Shown here one piece after another: positions 26,524-35,821 of a stretch of 64,000 nucleotides of DNA. The notes under the pieces were generated by a model. It was given only the letters and a program-made list of their open reading frames with translations, was not told the origin of the DNA and did no database searches. The DNA lies in contig NZ_WWFG01000001.1 in assembly GCF_026127265.1 (NCBI RefSeq), positions 1,618,501 through 1,682,500 of the forward strand. Direction: 5' to 3'. Origin of the DNA: Nostoc sp. KVJ3 (lineage in GTDB: Bacteria > Cyanobacteriota > Cyanobacteriia > Cyanobacteriales > Nostocaceae). Each line of letters begins with the position of its first letter. The first letter of the stretch is position 1. The translations under genes and the position numbers were made by a program.

Positions 26524-27369
26524 ATGGATAAAATGCAACTTACAAAACTGCTAATTGGGGATTTTACTTGGCAGCGACTGGTTAAATCTTTAATCTTTAT
26601 CTATATATTTTTTGCTGGGTTTGTATATTTTCGGGCAGACAGTATGATTTTTCTGTCTCAACCTTCTAGCTATCAGGATGATTCAACAATTATTAAATTA
26701 AAAAGTGGCGAAAATAATATATCAGCTACATACTTGTTGAATAATCAAGCTAAATATACTATTCTTTATTCTCATGGCAATTCTGAAGATTTAGGAGATA
26801 TCAAACAAATACTAGAAAAATTATATGCATGGGGCTTTAGTGTCTTTGCTTATGATTATCGTGGTTATGGTACTAGTCAAGGAAAGCCTACAGAAACTAA
26901 TGCATACGAAGATATCGATAGCGCTTACAATTATTTGACCCAAAATTTAAAAATACCACCTGAAAGAATTATAGTTTTAGGTCGTTCGGTTGGCGGTGGT
27001 TCTGCCGTAAATTTGGCAATGCGGAAACCAGTAGCTGGTTTAATTATTGAAAGTTCGTTTATTTCCGCTTTTCAAGTAATAGTCCCTTTTCGGATTTTAC
27101 CTTTTGACAAATTTCCCAATCTTCATAATATCAAAAAAGTCAAATGCCCGATATTGGTAATTCATGGGAAAGCAGATGAAATCATTCCTTTTGCTCATGG
27201 AGAAAAGTTATTTAATGCTGCAATATCCCCAAAACTTTATTTGTGGGTTGAAAAGGCAAATCATAATGATTTATTTTTAGTAGCTGAAGACAAGTATCGG
27301 AAAATCTTACAGGAGTTCACTAACCTTGTAAAGACAAATCAGCAATTACCCCGTTACAGTAATTTGTAA
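26524..27369 (+). CDS. Alpha/beta hydrolase (BEM46/ABHD-like)
   Basis: This 281-residue protein has an N-terminal membrane helix (SLIFIYIFFAGFVYF) and an alpha/beta hydrolase fold. The oxyanion strand is ILYSHGNSEDLGDIKQ and the nucleophile elbow is LGRSVGGGSAV. The acid is in VIHGKADEIIPFAHG and the base His in EKANHNDLF. The order matches the Bem46/ABHD13 group of membrane-tethered serine hydrolases. The substrate is unknown. It is a single gene. Confidence 0.88.
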   Translation: MDKMQLTKLLIGDFTWQRLVKSLIFIYIFFAGFVYFRADSMIFLSQPSSYQDDSTIIKLKSGENNISATYLLNNQAKYTILYSHGNSEDLGDIKQILEKLYAWGFSVFAYDYRGYGTSQGKPTETNAYEDIDSAYNYLTQNLKIPPERIIVLGRSVGGGSAVNLAMRKPVAGLIIESSFISAFQVIVPFRILPFDKFPNLHNIKKVKCPILVIHGKADEIIPFAHGEKLFNAAISPKLYLWVEKANHNDLFLVAEDKYRKILQEFTNLVKTNQQLPRYSNL

Positions 27370-27400
27370 TTGCTAATGGTTTAGACTTCCGCTAAACCCT

Positions 27401-28504
27401 TCAAATCCCTTTGAATCCCATACCAGTTTCTACCTGTTGCTGTGCCGGAGTAGAACTCGCTTTGCCAGACGCAATGCTAGAAGCCTTACGCCAAATTCCA
27501 AGCTGGCTCAAAAATATGCCTACTAAAATCACGCTACCACCAATATATTGAGGTAAGGTTGGAGTTTCACCCAAAATTAAATAGGCTGCTAGGATGCCTA
27601 TAATTGGGCTAAATGAGCTAACTAAGGAAGCTGTAGAGACAGTAGAAGTTTTCAAGCCTTTAATCCAAAAAGACTGACCTACTACCACAATTAACCCACC
27701 ATAGAGAAACATCCACTGCCACAAGAATGGTGAGAGGACATCAGTGAAATGATCGCTGCCATAAAGGATTAAAGCAATGAAGAAAAAGATTACGGTTCCT
27801 AATGCAGTGCGAAAGATGCTATAGATTCCTAAAGGAATCTGCGAAAGGTATTTCTTACCAATAATCGTAGAAGCAGTTCCAGCGATAGATCCTAATGCTG
27901 CTAAAAGTTCCCCTATGCCTAACCTGAAACCTCCCATATTCATCATGGTATCTGCTGGAGGCTGAAGGATGATAGTTATGATAACACCAACAAACGCTGC
28001 GATCGCGCCGATAAATTCCCAAATATTTACCCGTTCCCTCAATAACCAGACTGATAAAGCCAGAGTTAGAGGCGGTTCCAAGCGTCCTACCAAGATGACA
28101 TTATTTACCCCTGTGAGTGCAAGTGCCTGGAAAATTAAGCCAGGAGCCAATGCTCCTGATAAAATAGCGACTGCTGTGAGACTAACCCAATCCTTCCTTG
28201 AGAGTTGCTTCAAAGTAGCTTTGTTCCACTGTCGCCCATAGATGAGGATCAGAAGTATCAAGGCGCAAAGGTTTCCCACAAATAAAACATTACACAAAGA
28301 AATCGGATTGCGTTCGCCAATAAAATGTTCAGCACCAATTTCTGTTAGCTTCCGGGTAACTGCGCCAGATGCAGCAAAAATTAGCATTGCTAGCCAGAGA
28401 TATGTTTGTCCTGAAACTCTATAAATTAAGCGATGTGGTCTTTTGGGTCTAGTCACAATAACACCACTGCAATGAAAGCATTGCTCATTATAAGTTGCCA
28501 TCAT
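27401..28504 (-). CDS. EamA/DMT superfamily transporter
   Basis: The 367-residue protein has ten hydrophobic segments forming two EamA repeats. The first repeat ends with GVNNVILVGRLEPPLTLALS, and the second has VSTASLVSSFSPIIGILAAY. A cytosolic N-terminal extension of about 35 residues contains a CxxC pair (CFHC). Members export amino acids, metabolites or drugs, and the substrate cannot be read from sequence. Two adjacent ATG codons mark the start. It converges with the hydrolase gene across 31 bp. Confidence 0.88.
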   Translation of the reverse strand: MMATYNEQCFHCSGVIVTRPKRPHRLIYRVSGQTYLWLAMLIFAASGAVTRKLTEIGAEHFIGERNPISLCNVLFVGNLCALILLILIYGRQWNKATLKQLSRKDWVSLTAVAILSGALAPGLIFQALALTGVNNVILVGRLEPPLTLALSVWLLRERVNIWEFIGAIAAFVGVIITIILQPPADTMMNMGGFRLGIGELLAALGSIAGTASTIIGKKYLSQIPLGIYSIFRTALGTVIFFFIALILYGSDHFTDVLSPFLWQWMFLYGGLIVVVGQSFWIKGLKTSTVSTASLVSSFSPIIGILAAYLILGETPTLPQYIGGSVILVGIFLSQLGIWRKASSIASGKASSTPAQQQVETGMGFKGI

Positions 28505-28708
28505 TCTGAACTGAATGAGGTTTTGTTGAGAAAATACTTAAATTATGCTGTGACTTCGAGCCACCATCGTTACCTGAGAAAGTGCTGAGAATTAACTAAG
28601 TTTTCTCAAAGGATAAATTCATGAAAATAGTGCCTTAGTTTCAATCGGCTCTCACTCCTACCTGAGATGCTTGGGATGTTCAGGATAAAACAAAAAAGAG
28701 AGTAACAA

Positions 28709-29071
28709 ATGAAACTCGCACCCTTACTTACAAGTTTTGCTTTAGTTGGTTTTTTCACAGTTTGGGATGTACCATTAAAAGCGATCAATCCTTCCTTAGT
28801 GCAAGCATCAGCAGCCGAAGAATTGTCTGTAGCAAAGAAACTAGATTTGCTTACTAAAAGTAAGGGTCAGATTGGTAGTGGCGATCAATTACGTCGTTTC
28901 TTTTTTGGTGACTTGGAGCCAATTGGTATCCAGGTAGGTGGTGCAGGTCATGTAGTTAACCTTTATAACAAAGCCAATGATGTCACATTCGCTTACTGCT
29001 CTCACTACGATGTGATTGTAGCAATTAAGAAAGGTAAAGTGACGAAATTTGAACCTAGTGAAGTGAAGTAA
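28709..29071 (+). CDS. Small secreted protein, unknown
   Basis: This 120-residue product has a signal peptide (LLTSFALVGFFTVWDVPLKA). The mature domain contains GQIGSGDQLRRFFFGDLEPIG, then GAGHVVNLYNKANDVTFAYC and SHYDVIVAIKKGKVTKF. The pattern of short strands suggests a small beta fold like periplasmic sensor or lipocalin-sized domains, but no family is recognised. A GAGAG ribosome site precedes the ATG. Confidence 0.62.
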   Translation: MKLAPLLTSFALVGFFTVWDVPLKAINPSLVQASAAEELSVAKKLDLLTKSKGQIGSGDQLRRFFFGDLEPIGIQVGGAGHVVNLYNKANDVTFAYCSHYDVIVAIKKGKVTKFEPSEVK

Positions 29072-29145
29072 TATTAAATCGACTTTTCAATTAATATTTT
29101 GCTAAAAATTCATGAATTTCCCCCAGAGAAGCAAAACTATATGCG

Positions 29146-29173
29146 GTAGGGGAAATTCATGAATTGCCCCTAC
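29146..29173. repeat. 28-bp palindrome, GTAGGGG-TTCATGAA family
   Basis: GTAGGGGAAATTCAT is followed by GAATTGCCCCTAC. Related palindromes centred on ATTCATGAAT lie at 39,426-39,453 (perfect) and 59,110-59,137. Confidence 0.75.
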
Positions 29174-29336
29174 CTAAAAATTAGTGTTTGTGCTATTGTT
29201 GCGTAATTTATGACATTTAGGTTGCGATGTTTAATAACAAGCCGCTCTGGATCTACAACCTAAAACTCTTGAACAAGGGGCTTAAGCTCCTTATTTCAAC
29301 AAGCTTGATTTGATAAAGTTTCATAAATAATTGGTA

Positions 29337-30851
29337 TTAAGATTTGCCAGATGCTACAACTTCTTTGAAGTTATTGCTAGAGTCAGTTAGAACTTTCACA
29401 ATTTTATTTGATGAGTCATTAGAGCCTATCGTTAATATTTTTCCTGAAAATAATTTATTGTTATCAATCGATAGATAAATATCTGTTTCTTGAATGACTT
29501 TATTCAAGAATATTGTCAATTTTTCACCGTATTGTTCTCTTTTTTGGTCAAAAGCTGGAATTTTTTCTCTTAATATCTTGTGAATTTGAGATATAGGAAT
29601 ACCAACTTGCTTAAGCTGATTTAATTGCTCAATATTTTGCTTTAATCCTTGCAAAACTTTCTTGGTTTCAACAAAAACATCATCATTTAATAAACTATCG
29701 CTAGTTACTTCATGAATTGGAATCTCCTCTATTTTTGCTTGGGGAGCAGGTATAGGTATAAAGCGATCGCAAACAGACTTAAGAACCCGATTAATTTGCC
29801 CTTCGTAAGCACATCCAATTACAGTCTTTCCATATTCATGGAGCTTTTTAGCTAAAGCGGCAAATGCACCATCACCTGATATAATAACGAAAACTCGCAA
29901 CGTCGGACGACTCTGGGCTAATTCCATGACATCAATCGCTAGTTGCATATCTGCTGCATTCCGTTTATAACTGTAATCAAAAATTTGAATTGCTTCAATA
30001 CCAAGTTCTTGAATCTCATTTTTTAACAGTCTTAATCGAGAATCACTCCAGTCAGCATAAGCACATTGGATAGCAATTTTATTAACTAAGCTAGTGTTTT
30101 CCAGATTTGTTTGAATTTGTTTAAGAGAGAAATTTAAATTAGGGTTACTTCTACCCATTGTTAAGTTTTCAATATCATAAAAAATAGCTGTATTGAACTC
30201 CCCAAGATTAGATGAAATATGAGCCTTGGTAGTAAGATGCTCCACACGAGTCTGACGCTGTTTTAATTCTTTCAAATCAGCTATTAAAGACGTTATTTCT
30301 GGCGTTGGCTCGGAACTACTTACTTCCTCCTTTAACTGTGTAATGATTGATTTTAATTCATTAACTTGTAGTTTTGCTTGTTCTGATTCCTGCTGTAACT
30401 GCTCAGTTAATGTATTAATCTGACTCTGGGTTTGAACAGTATGCTCTCGAAGTTCACTAATGGTTCTGGAAAAAATTTGCTGACGTTGTTGATAAGCTGT
30501 TACCAAAGCTTGCTGAACGATATCCCATTCTTTGGGAAATGCTTCACGGGTACACACTTGTAAAACTGATTCATAACCTGCGATCGCAATTTCCAAATTA
30601 CTCGCAAGGTTCCCTTGTTCAAAGGCTTGAATAATTGTACTAAGCTTGACAATAACTCCAACTATATTACTAGCATTGGCAGGTTCTTTAGCAAAGCGAT
30701 CGCTTACCCATTTCCGCAACATTAAAGCTAAATTATCGTTGAGTTTGCTTAAGTTATGTTGCAGAATTGGATATACTTCCTGATTTTGATAAGTTGCTCT
30801 TAATAAATCGATCAGGAAGCTTTGCTCCTGGTTAGCAGCTTCGTTTGGCAT
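29337..30851 (-). CDS. NYN-domain (PIN-like) RNase protein with coiled coil
   Basis: The first 215 residues of 504 are mostly helical and include a coiled coil (about 130-200, Q/E/L-rich). A NYN/LabA-type PIN-like nuclease domain spans about 218-365: TAIFYDIENLTMG, KRNAADMQLAIDVMELA and VISGDGAFAALAKKLHEYG supply the usual acidic residues. A C-terminal segment (about 385-470: QLKQVGIPISQIHKILREK, then KLTIFLNKVI) resembles an OST-HTH/LOTUS RNA-binding domain. NYN proteins cut or process RNA. The neighbours are not obviously related to RNA metabolism. Confidence 0.85.
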   Translation of the reverse strand: MPNEAANQEQSFLIDLLRATYQNQEVYPILQHNLSKLNDNLALMLRKWVSDRFAKEPANASNIVGVIVKLSTIIQAFEQGNLASNLEIAIAGYESVLQVCTREAFPKEWDIVQQALVTAYQQRQQIFSRTISELREHTVQTQSQINTLTEQLQQESEQAKLQVNELKSIITQLKEEVSSSEPTPEITSLIADLKELKQRQTRVEHLTTKAHISSNLGEFNTAIFYDIENLTMGRSNPNLNFSLKQIQTNLENTSLVNKIAIQCAYADWSDSRLRLLKNEIQELGIEAIQIFDYSYKRNAADMQLAIDVMELAQSRPTLRVFVIISGDGAFAALAKKLHEYGKTVIGCAYEGQINRVLKSVCDRFIPIPAPQAKIEEIPIHEVTSDSLLNDDVFVETKKVLQGLKQNIEQLNQLKQVGIPISQIHKILREKIPAFDQKREQYGEKLTIFLNKVIQETDIYLSIDNNKLFSGKILTIGSNDSSNKIVKVLTDSSNNFKEVVASGKS

Positions 30852-30914
30852 AGCTAAATCCCTGACAATATATCTTTTAGATTAGTATTCCCAAATTTTC
30901 ATTTCATCTAACAA

Positions 30915-31787
30915 TTAAAGTGGTGTAATCCAATAAGTAATTCCCTGAAAAACTTGTTTGTTAAAACCAAATAGAGGTAAATTATCTTCAGTTAAACCTA
31001 CATAAGTCCAATGGGGAACATCATTTTCTACAGTTTGAAACCAACCATTTTGATTCAGAGCTTTTCTTTGTTCTTTACTGCCTACACGTAAATCAATTGC
31101 TAATCCCCAGAGATGTTGTGAGGTTCCGGGAGGTGCAACTAAACCGAGAATTTTTGTTTCTTTGCCCTGTTGAACTTTTGCCAAAGTTTGATTGTTAGCA
31201 TATTTTTGCCAAAATCTTAAATTTGTGTTGAAAGTGCGAGTACAATCACCAGAACCATAACCAGATTTTAGCGGAATTTCTTGTTTAATTCGTGCTTTAT
31301 TTAAAGCGTCAGCCGCCGACTTTTGTAAATAACAGTCGTTAGTTTTATCAACATGACCCATTGTTAAACTAGCTTGAAACTCTTGGGTTTCTTGTTCATT
31401 AGCAAAGATATCTTTTTTCGGTAACTTAATTCCGATATCTTGATTTACAAAGACTGCGCCATAAGTTCGCAGCAAAGTATATTCATAAGTACCAGGCTGG
31501 GGAATTGTGGGTAACTTCTGGCTAACCGCAGATAAAAAACGCTGTTTTTCATTTAATTCTGGGTTGGGAATAAATGGTTTAGATGTTGTTTCTTTAGAGG
31601 TATTTATACAAGGTGATGAACCATTAATAGAGCATAGATTTAATGGTTGGGTAGTTGTAGCAAATTGGTGGTGGGTAATCTCATTACTAGCTACTAAGAC
31701 AAAAATCATCCCGATAACTATAATGATGAAGCTTGCTTTTCTAATAAATCTAGTAATATCTCTTTGCTTCTTGATGGTGAGTTTCAT
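30915..31787 (-). CDS. M15 family D-Ala-D-Ala carboxypeptidase-like protein
   Basis: With the ATG at 31787 the product is 290 residues; a TTG-started frame would add nine. A membrane helix (ASFIIIVIGMIFVLVAS) anchors it. The C-terminal domain has the M15 zinc site: SQHLWGLAIDLRV (His and Asp) and PHWTYVG (His), with catalytic Glu likely in the preceding turn. Such enzymes trim peptidoglycan stem peptides in the periplasm. Two Cys pairs (CSINGSSPC, and C in DC/GDC) may form disulfides. Confidence 0.82.
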   Translation of the reverse strand: MKLTIKKQRDITRFIRKASFIIIVIGMIFVLVASNEITHHQFATTTQPLNLCSINGSSPCINTSKETTSKPFIPNPELNEKQRFLSAVSQKLPTIPQPGTYEYTLLRTYGAVFVNQDIGIKLPKKDIFANEQETQEFQASLTMGHVDKTNDCYLQKSAADALNKARIKQEIPLKSGYGSGDCTRTFNTNLRFWQKYANNQTLAKVQQGKETKILGLVAPPGTSQHLWGLAIDLRVGSKEQRKALNQNGWFQTVENDVPHWTYVGLTEDNLPLFGFNKQVFQGITYWITPL

Positions 31788-32107
31788 TTGTAAATAATTC
31801 TTTAGTTGATTCAAAAATACAAGGTAATGAACTTCTTGGAATTTCTGTTATTGATAAGTTAAAATCATAAACTTTTTATTGTTACTGAAATCTAGTTGTA
31901 TCCTAATTATCGAATAGATACCAATCAGAGATTAGATTGTATTAATGACTAACAATCTGAACAATAGCTGGGATCGACAACCCGGAACCTTGTCACAAAT
32001 GTTAAAAAATTTATATTTTTTATTTAATACTCAAGTAAAAAAATAGAACATTGTTTCTATTTGAGTACTAGTAAATTTGATAACTTTTTTATTAGAAAGT
32101 TACATCC
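31788..32107. other. Intergenic region upstream of mnmG
   Basis: This AT-rich gap of about 320 bp contains the divergent promoters of the M15 peptidase gene and mnmG. No repeat family or RNA structure was recognised. Confidence 0.45.
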
Positions 32108-34090
32108 ATGAAATCACGGGAACAGTTAAAATTGATAAAGAACTCTAAGCTTGCCGATCCTGTAAGTATGACCATGCACAATTCCGTTGAATTTCAAGAC
32201 GCTTTTGATGTCATAGTCGTCGGTGCAGGTCACTCCGGTTGCGAAGCGGCTCTTGCCTCTGCACGCCTCGGTTGTCGTACCCTGTTATTGACGCTCAACT
32301 TGGATAGAATCGCTTGGCAACCCTGTAATCCAGCAGTGGGTGGCCCGGCCAAATCTCAGTTGACTCATGAGGTAGATGCACTCGGCGGGGAAATCGGTAA
32401 AGTAGCAGACCGTACCTACCTGCAAAAACGTATCCTCAACTCTTCACGGGGGCCTGCTGTTTGGGCATTACGCGCCCAGACGGACAAGCGCGAATATGCA
32501 GCAGTGATGAAGAATATTGTCGAGAATCAAGAAAACTTGACAATCCGCGAAAGTATGGTAATAGATTTGGTGCTAGGTGCTAATGATGAAGTCATCGGCG
32601 TTGAAACTTATTTTGGTGTAGGGTTCCAATGTAAAGCTGTTATCTTGACAACTGGCACTTTCCTTGGGGGCAAAATCTGGGTTGGCAACAAATCAATGCC
32701 AGCCGGACGCGCTGGAGAATTTGCGGCGGAAGGATTGACACAAACCCTAAATCGCCTGGGATTTGAAACCGGAAGGCTTAAAACTGGAACTCCAGCACGA
32801 GTAGATAAGCGATCGCTAGATTATAGTAAAATGCTAATCCAGCCAGGGGATGAAGATGTGCGCTGGTTTAGCTTTGACCCGGATGCTTGGGTAGAACGGG
32901 AACAAATGCCTTGCTATATCACCCGTACCACCGCCGAAACTCATCGTCTAATTAAAGATAATTTGCACCTGTCGCCAGTTTATGGCGGTTGGGTGGAAGC
33001 CAAAGGGCCGCGTTATTGTCCCAGTATTGAAGATAAGATTGTGCGCTTTGCCGATAAGGAAAGCCACCAAATTTTTATTGAACCAGAAGGAAGAGATATA
33101 CCCGAACTTTATATCCAAGGGTTTTCTACAGGGTTGCCAGAAAATTTGCAACTGTTTATGTTGCGGACTCTTCCTGGTTTGGAAAAATGTGTGATGCTGC
33201 GTCCAGCTTATGCTGTGGAATATGATTATTTACCTGCAACTCAGTGCTACCCCACATTGATGACCAAGAAAGTTGCCGGACTGTTTTGTGCTGGGCAAAT
33301 TAACGGCACTACAGGTTATGAAGAAGCGGCAGCCCAAGGGCTAGTAGCAGGAATTAATGCGGCTCGATTTGTTAGTTCTCAAGAAATGATTGTGTTTGCC
33401 CGCGAGCAAAGTTACATTGGCACGCTAATTGATGACCTGTGTACAAAAGACCTACGGGAACCTTACCGGATGCTCACCAGTCGGTCTGAGTACCGCTTAT
33501 TACTGCGTTCTGACAATGCCGACCAACGTTTGACAACCTTGGGACGAGAAATTGGTTTAATTGACGATCGCAGATGGGATCTATTTACCCAAAAACAAAC
33601 AAACATTACCACAGAAAAGCAAAGATTGCAAGCTACGCGAGTCAAAGAACATGATGAAATAGGAATAGCGATCGCATCTGATACCCAACAATTAATTAAA
33701 GGTTCAATTACCCTCAACGACTTACTGCGCCGTCCGGGATTTCATTACGTTGACCTCGACAGGTTCGGACTAGGAAACCCCAACCTCAACCGCGCCGAAA
33801 AAGAAGGCGCAGAAATTGACATCAAATATCATGGCTATCTTGCTAGGCAACAAAATCAGATTGACCAAATTGCCCGCCAAGCACACCGCCAGTTACCTGC
33901 GGATTTGGATTATACAAAAATTGAGACTCTTTCCAAGGAAGCGCGGGAAAAGCTGACTCACGTAAAACCACTCACTCTTGGTCAAGCTGCACGTATAGGT
34001 GGTGTAAACCCAGCCGATGTTAACGCTTTATTATTATATTTAGAATTGCGTAGAACCAAGAGCCAGTATGAGTTTCCAGCCTTAGCTTAA
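32108..34090 (+). CDS. mnmG: tRNA uridine-5-carboxymethylaminomethyl enzyme MnmG
   Basis: This is a full-length GidA/MnmG protein of up to 660 residues. The FAD-binding motif VVGAGHSGCEAALASARLG is followed by NLDRIAWQPCNPAVGGPAKS. Later blocks include GTFLGGKIWVGNKSMPAGRAG and GLFCAGQINGTTGYEEAAAQG, and the C-terminal helical domain has DLREPYRMLTSRSEYRLLLR. With MnmE it modifies U34 of several tRNAs. The first 20-22 residues are extra relative to most homologues; starts at the ATGs at 32168 or 32174 are also possible. Confidence 0.96.
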   Translation: MKSREQLKLIKNSKLADPVSMTMHNSVEFQDAFDVIVVGAGHSGCEAALASARLGCRTLLLTLNLDRIAWQPCNPAVGGPAKSQLTHEVDALGGEIGKVADRTYLQKRILNSSRGPAVWALRAQTDKREYAAVMKNIVENQENLTIRESMVIDLVLGANDEVIGVETYFGVGFQCKAVILTTGTFLGGKIWVGNKSMPAGRAGEFAAEGLTQTLNRLGFETGRLKTGTPARVDKRSLDYSKMLIQPGDEDVRWFSFDPDAWVEREQMPCYITRTTAETHRLIKDNLHLSPVYGGWVEAKGPRYCPSIEDKIVRFADKESHQIFIEPEGRDIPELYIQGFSTGLPENLQLFMLRTLPGLEKCVMLRPAYAVEYDYLPATQCYPTLMTKKVAGLFCAGQINGTTGYEEAAAQGLVAGINAARFVSSQEMIVFAREQSYIGTLIDDLCTKDLREPYRMLTSRSEYRLLLRSDNADQRLTTLGREIGLIDDRRWDLFTQKQTNITTEKQRLQATRVKEHDEIGIAIASDTQQLIKGSITLNDLLRRPGFHYVDLDRFGLGNPNLNRAEKEGAEIDIKYHGYLARQQNQIDQIARQAHRQLPADLDYTKIETLSKEAREKLTHVKPLTLGQAARIGGVNPADVNALLLYLELRRTKSQYEFPALA

Positions 34091-34137
34091 CACAAAGTTA
34101 ATAAAGACTGAGTATAGTAGTAAGCAGGGTGATTGGT

Positions 34138-34260
34138 ATGATAGATGACATAAATATTAGTACTGCTATCATCAACAATCCCCAGATTCAAGTTGATTTT
34201 AATACCAACGCTCAACCAACTCGTCTCAATCAGACGGCGGATTGGATATCTCATCTGTAA
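34138..34260 (+). CDS. Possible 40-residue small protein
   Basis: An open frame from ATG to TAA between mnmG and the next gene encodes about 40 mostly polar residues (starts MIDDINISTAIINNPQ, ends TADWISHL). GCAGGGTGATT lies upstream. It has no hydrophobic segment and no recognised family. The frame could be chance; it is listed because it fills most of the gap and ends 60 bp before the following gene. Confidence 0.3.
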   Translation: MIDDINISTAIINNPQIQVDFNTNAQPTRLNQTADWISHL

Positions 34261-34320
34261 TCCTAATTAAGAGGCAGTAGGCGCGGCGTTTCCTCGTCCT
34301 AGCAATAACCCAGAACGTCT

Positions 34321-35637
34321 ATGTTACAAGAAGCCAGCACCCGTCTCATAGTACCGGAACCATCAGAAGACTTAATCGCCAACGAGCCTTGGTCGATAGA
34401 AAACTATGCTGATGGTCTAATGGATGAACTCTTTGCCGATATCGACTACATTCTGGATGTTAGCGATCATCTCCCGTCTCAAACCGTTAGGCACGCTAGA
34501 CAGAACAAATCTAGTCAGTCTTTCCAAGGTCAACGCCAGTCAACTCCAGAATACGTGCCTCTGCAAACAGTTACGATACCGCAGATTATCTTACCAAACG
34601 GACAGTCAATTACTCAAGATAACCACAAACACTTGAGTACCGTTGTCTTTAATAAAGCTACCATAAAACCAGGTAGTAGAAAGCGTCAGAAAAGTAGTCG
34701 GACTTTGGGCAGATTGCTAATTGTAGGCACAACTTTAGGCGTAGCGATCGCTGGTATTATCTACCTGTTGCAGTCTGGAGTCGTATATCTTTTAAATACC
34801 AACTTTACTCAGTCAGCTTTTCTGTCACTACAATCGCAGTCAAAGTTGCCAACAAAAGTAGAAATTGAGGCAGATTTGGTTGACTATATGCTTCAATCAC
34901 TGGCAGTTATAGATAAAGAAGAAGTAAAAAGCAATCAAAAATCTGGCATACCTGGATTCTCCAATCAGATGGGCTTTAGGAACGGGCAAACAACTGGTAA
35001 TCTACCATCACTTCCACTTCTAGCTAACAATACACCAGCAGCCCCTAACCATTCTGGAAGTGTTGTTGAGCGGATCTATGTTCCCGTTTACCAAGCACCG
35101 TCACCAATGCATTACGCACTCCCGGCCATTCCTGGTACTCCTACACTTTTACCACAAGTTGCCAGTGCGTTACAGGGATATCAACCGAATGTTGTCAAAA
35201 GTGCCCTGAATACAGTACGACAAGCTGCCAAACCTGTAAACGTCAGTATGTTGGCTGCGGCTGTGCAAGCAGAACTTAAACCTGTGACTGGGAGAACTGC
35301 ACCGATTACCGTGCGGCAAACACCCAAACCTCTACCTGCATTACCGGTAGTTCCACTGCGTGCAGCACTCGCGCCAGAGTCAGAACCAACTATTACCCAA
35401 GAGCAAGTATATCCGGCAACTGCGATCGCAGAAGCTCCAACTAATACCTTAGAAGGATTGCTAGAGTTGGGTAACAAATCTGCCGCTTTGTTTAAAATTG
35501 ACGGTGTGACTCGCCGCATCAATATGGGTGAAAGCATTGGCTCAAGTGGTTGGACGCTGGTAGAGGTTAGTAACGGCGAAGCAGTCATCCGCCGTAACGG
35601 GGAAGTACGATCAATTTATGCAGGGCAGAAGTTGTAA
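34321..35637 (+). CDS. Membrane protein with C-terminal GspC/PilP-like domain
   Basis: The 438-residue protein has an acidic N-terminal region (residues 1-120) and a basic patch (PGSRKRQKSSRTLGR). One membrane helix follows (LLIVGTTLGVAIAGIIYLL, about 137-156), then a long Pro/Ala/Gln-rich linker. The last 60 residues (FKIDGVTRRINMGESIG, then GWTLVEVSNGEAVIRRNGE) look like the small beta domain of GspC and PilP, which couples inner- and outer-membrane parts of secretion and pilus machines. No other pilus or secretion genes are adjacent. The function is unknown; a trans-envelope connector is inference. Confidence 0.68.
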   Translation: MLQEASTRLIVPEPSEDLIANEPWSIENYADGLMDELFADIDYILDVSDHLPSQTVRHARQNKSSQSFQGQRQSTPEYVPLQTVTIPQIILPNGQSITQDNHKHLSTVVFNKATIKPGSRKRQKSSRTLGRLLIVGTTLGVAIAGIIYLLQSGVVYLLNTNFTQSAFLSLQSQSKLPTKVEIEADLVDYMLQSLAVIDKEEVKSNQKSGIPGFSNQMGFRNGQTTGNLPSLPLLANNTPAAPNHSGSVVERIYVPVYQAPSPMHYALPAIPGTPTLLPQVASALQGYQPNVVKSALNTVRQAAKPVNVSMLAAAVQAELKPVTGRTAPITVRQTPKPLPALPVVPLRAALAPESEPTITQEQVYPATAIAEAPTNTLEGLLELGNKSAALFKIDGVTRRINMGESIGSSGWTLVEVSNGEAVIRRNGEVRSIYAGQKL

Positions 35638-35681
35638 GGCCAAGACCCAATAATTTTATCAGAAAATTTTGGCCCTTCGTC

Positions 35682-35725
35682 ATCCAGTATTGTTTTTTTG
35701 CGTCAGCAAAAAAACAATACTGGAT
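35682..35725. repeat. Perfect 20-bp inverted repeat with 4-nt loop
   Basis: ATCCAGTATTGTTTTTTTGC, loop GTCA, then the exact reverse complement. It lies 45 bp past the stop of the GspC/PilP-like gene. On the transcript it would make a very stable hairpin containing U7 and A7 in its arms, but no U-run follows, so it may be a repeat or an RNA-stability element more than a classical terminator. Confidence 0.85.
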
Positions 35726-35821
35726 GCAATCCTCACCCCCCGCTCACAATCCCCACCTTATGAGTACATTGAAGGTGGGGACTTCTGCGACAAGTTAAAT
35801 AATTTATTTCTTAGAAATCCC

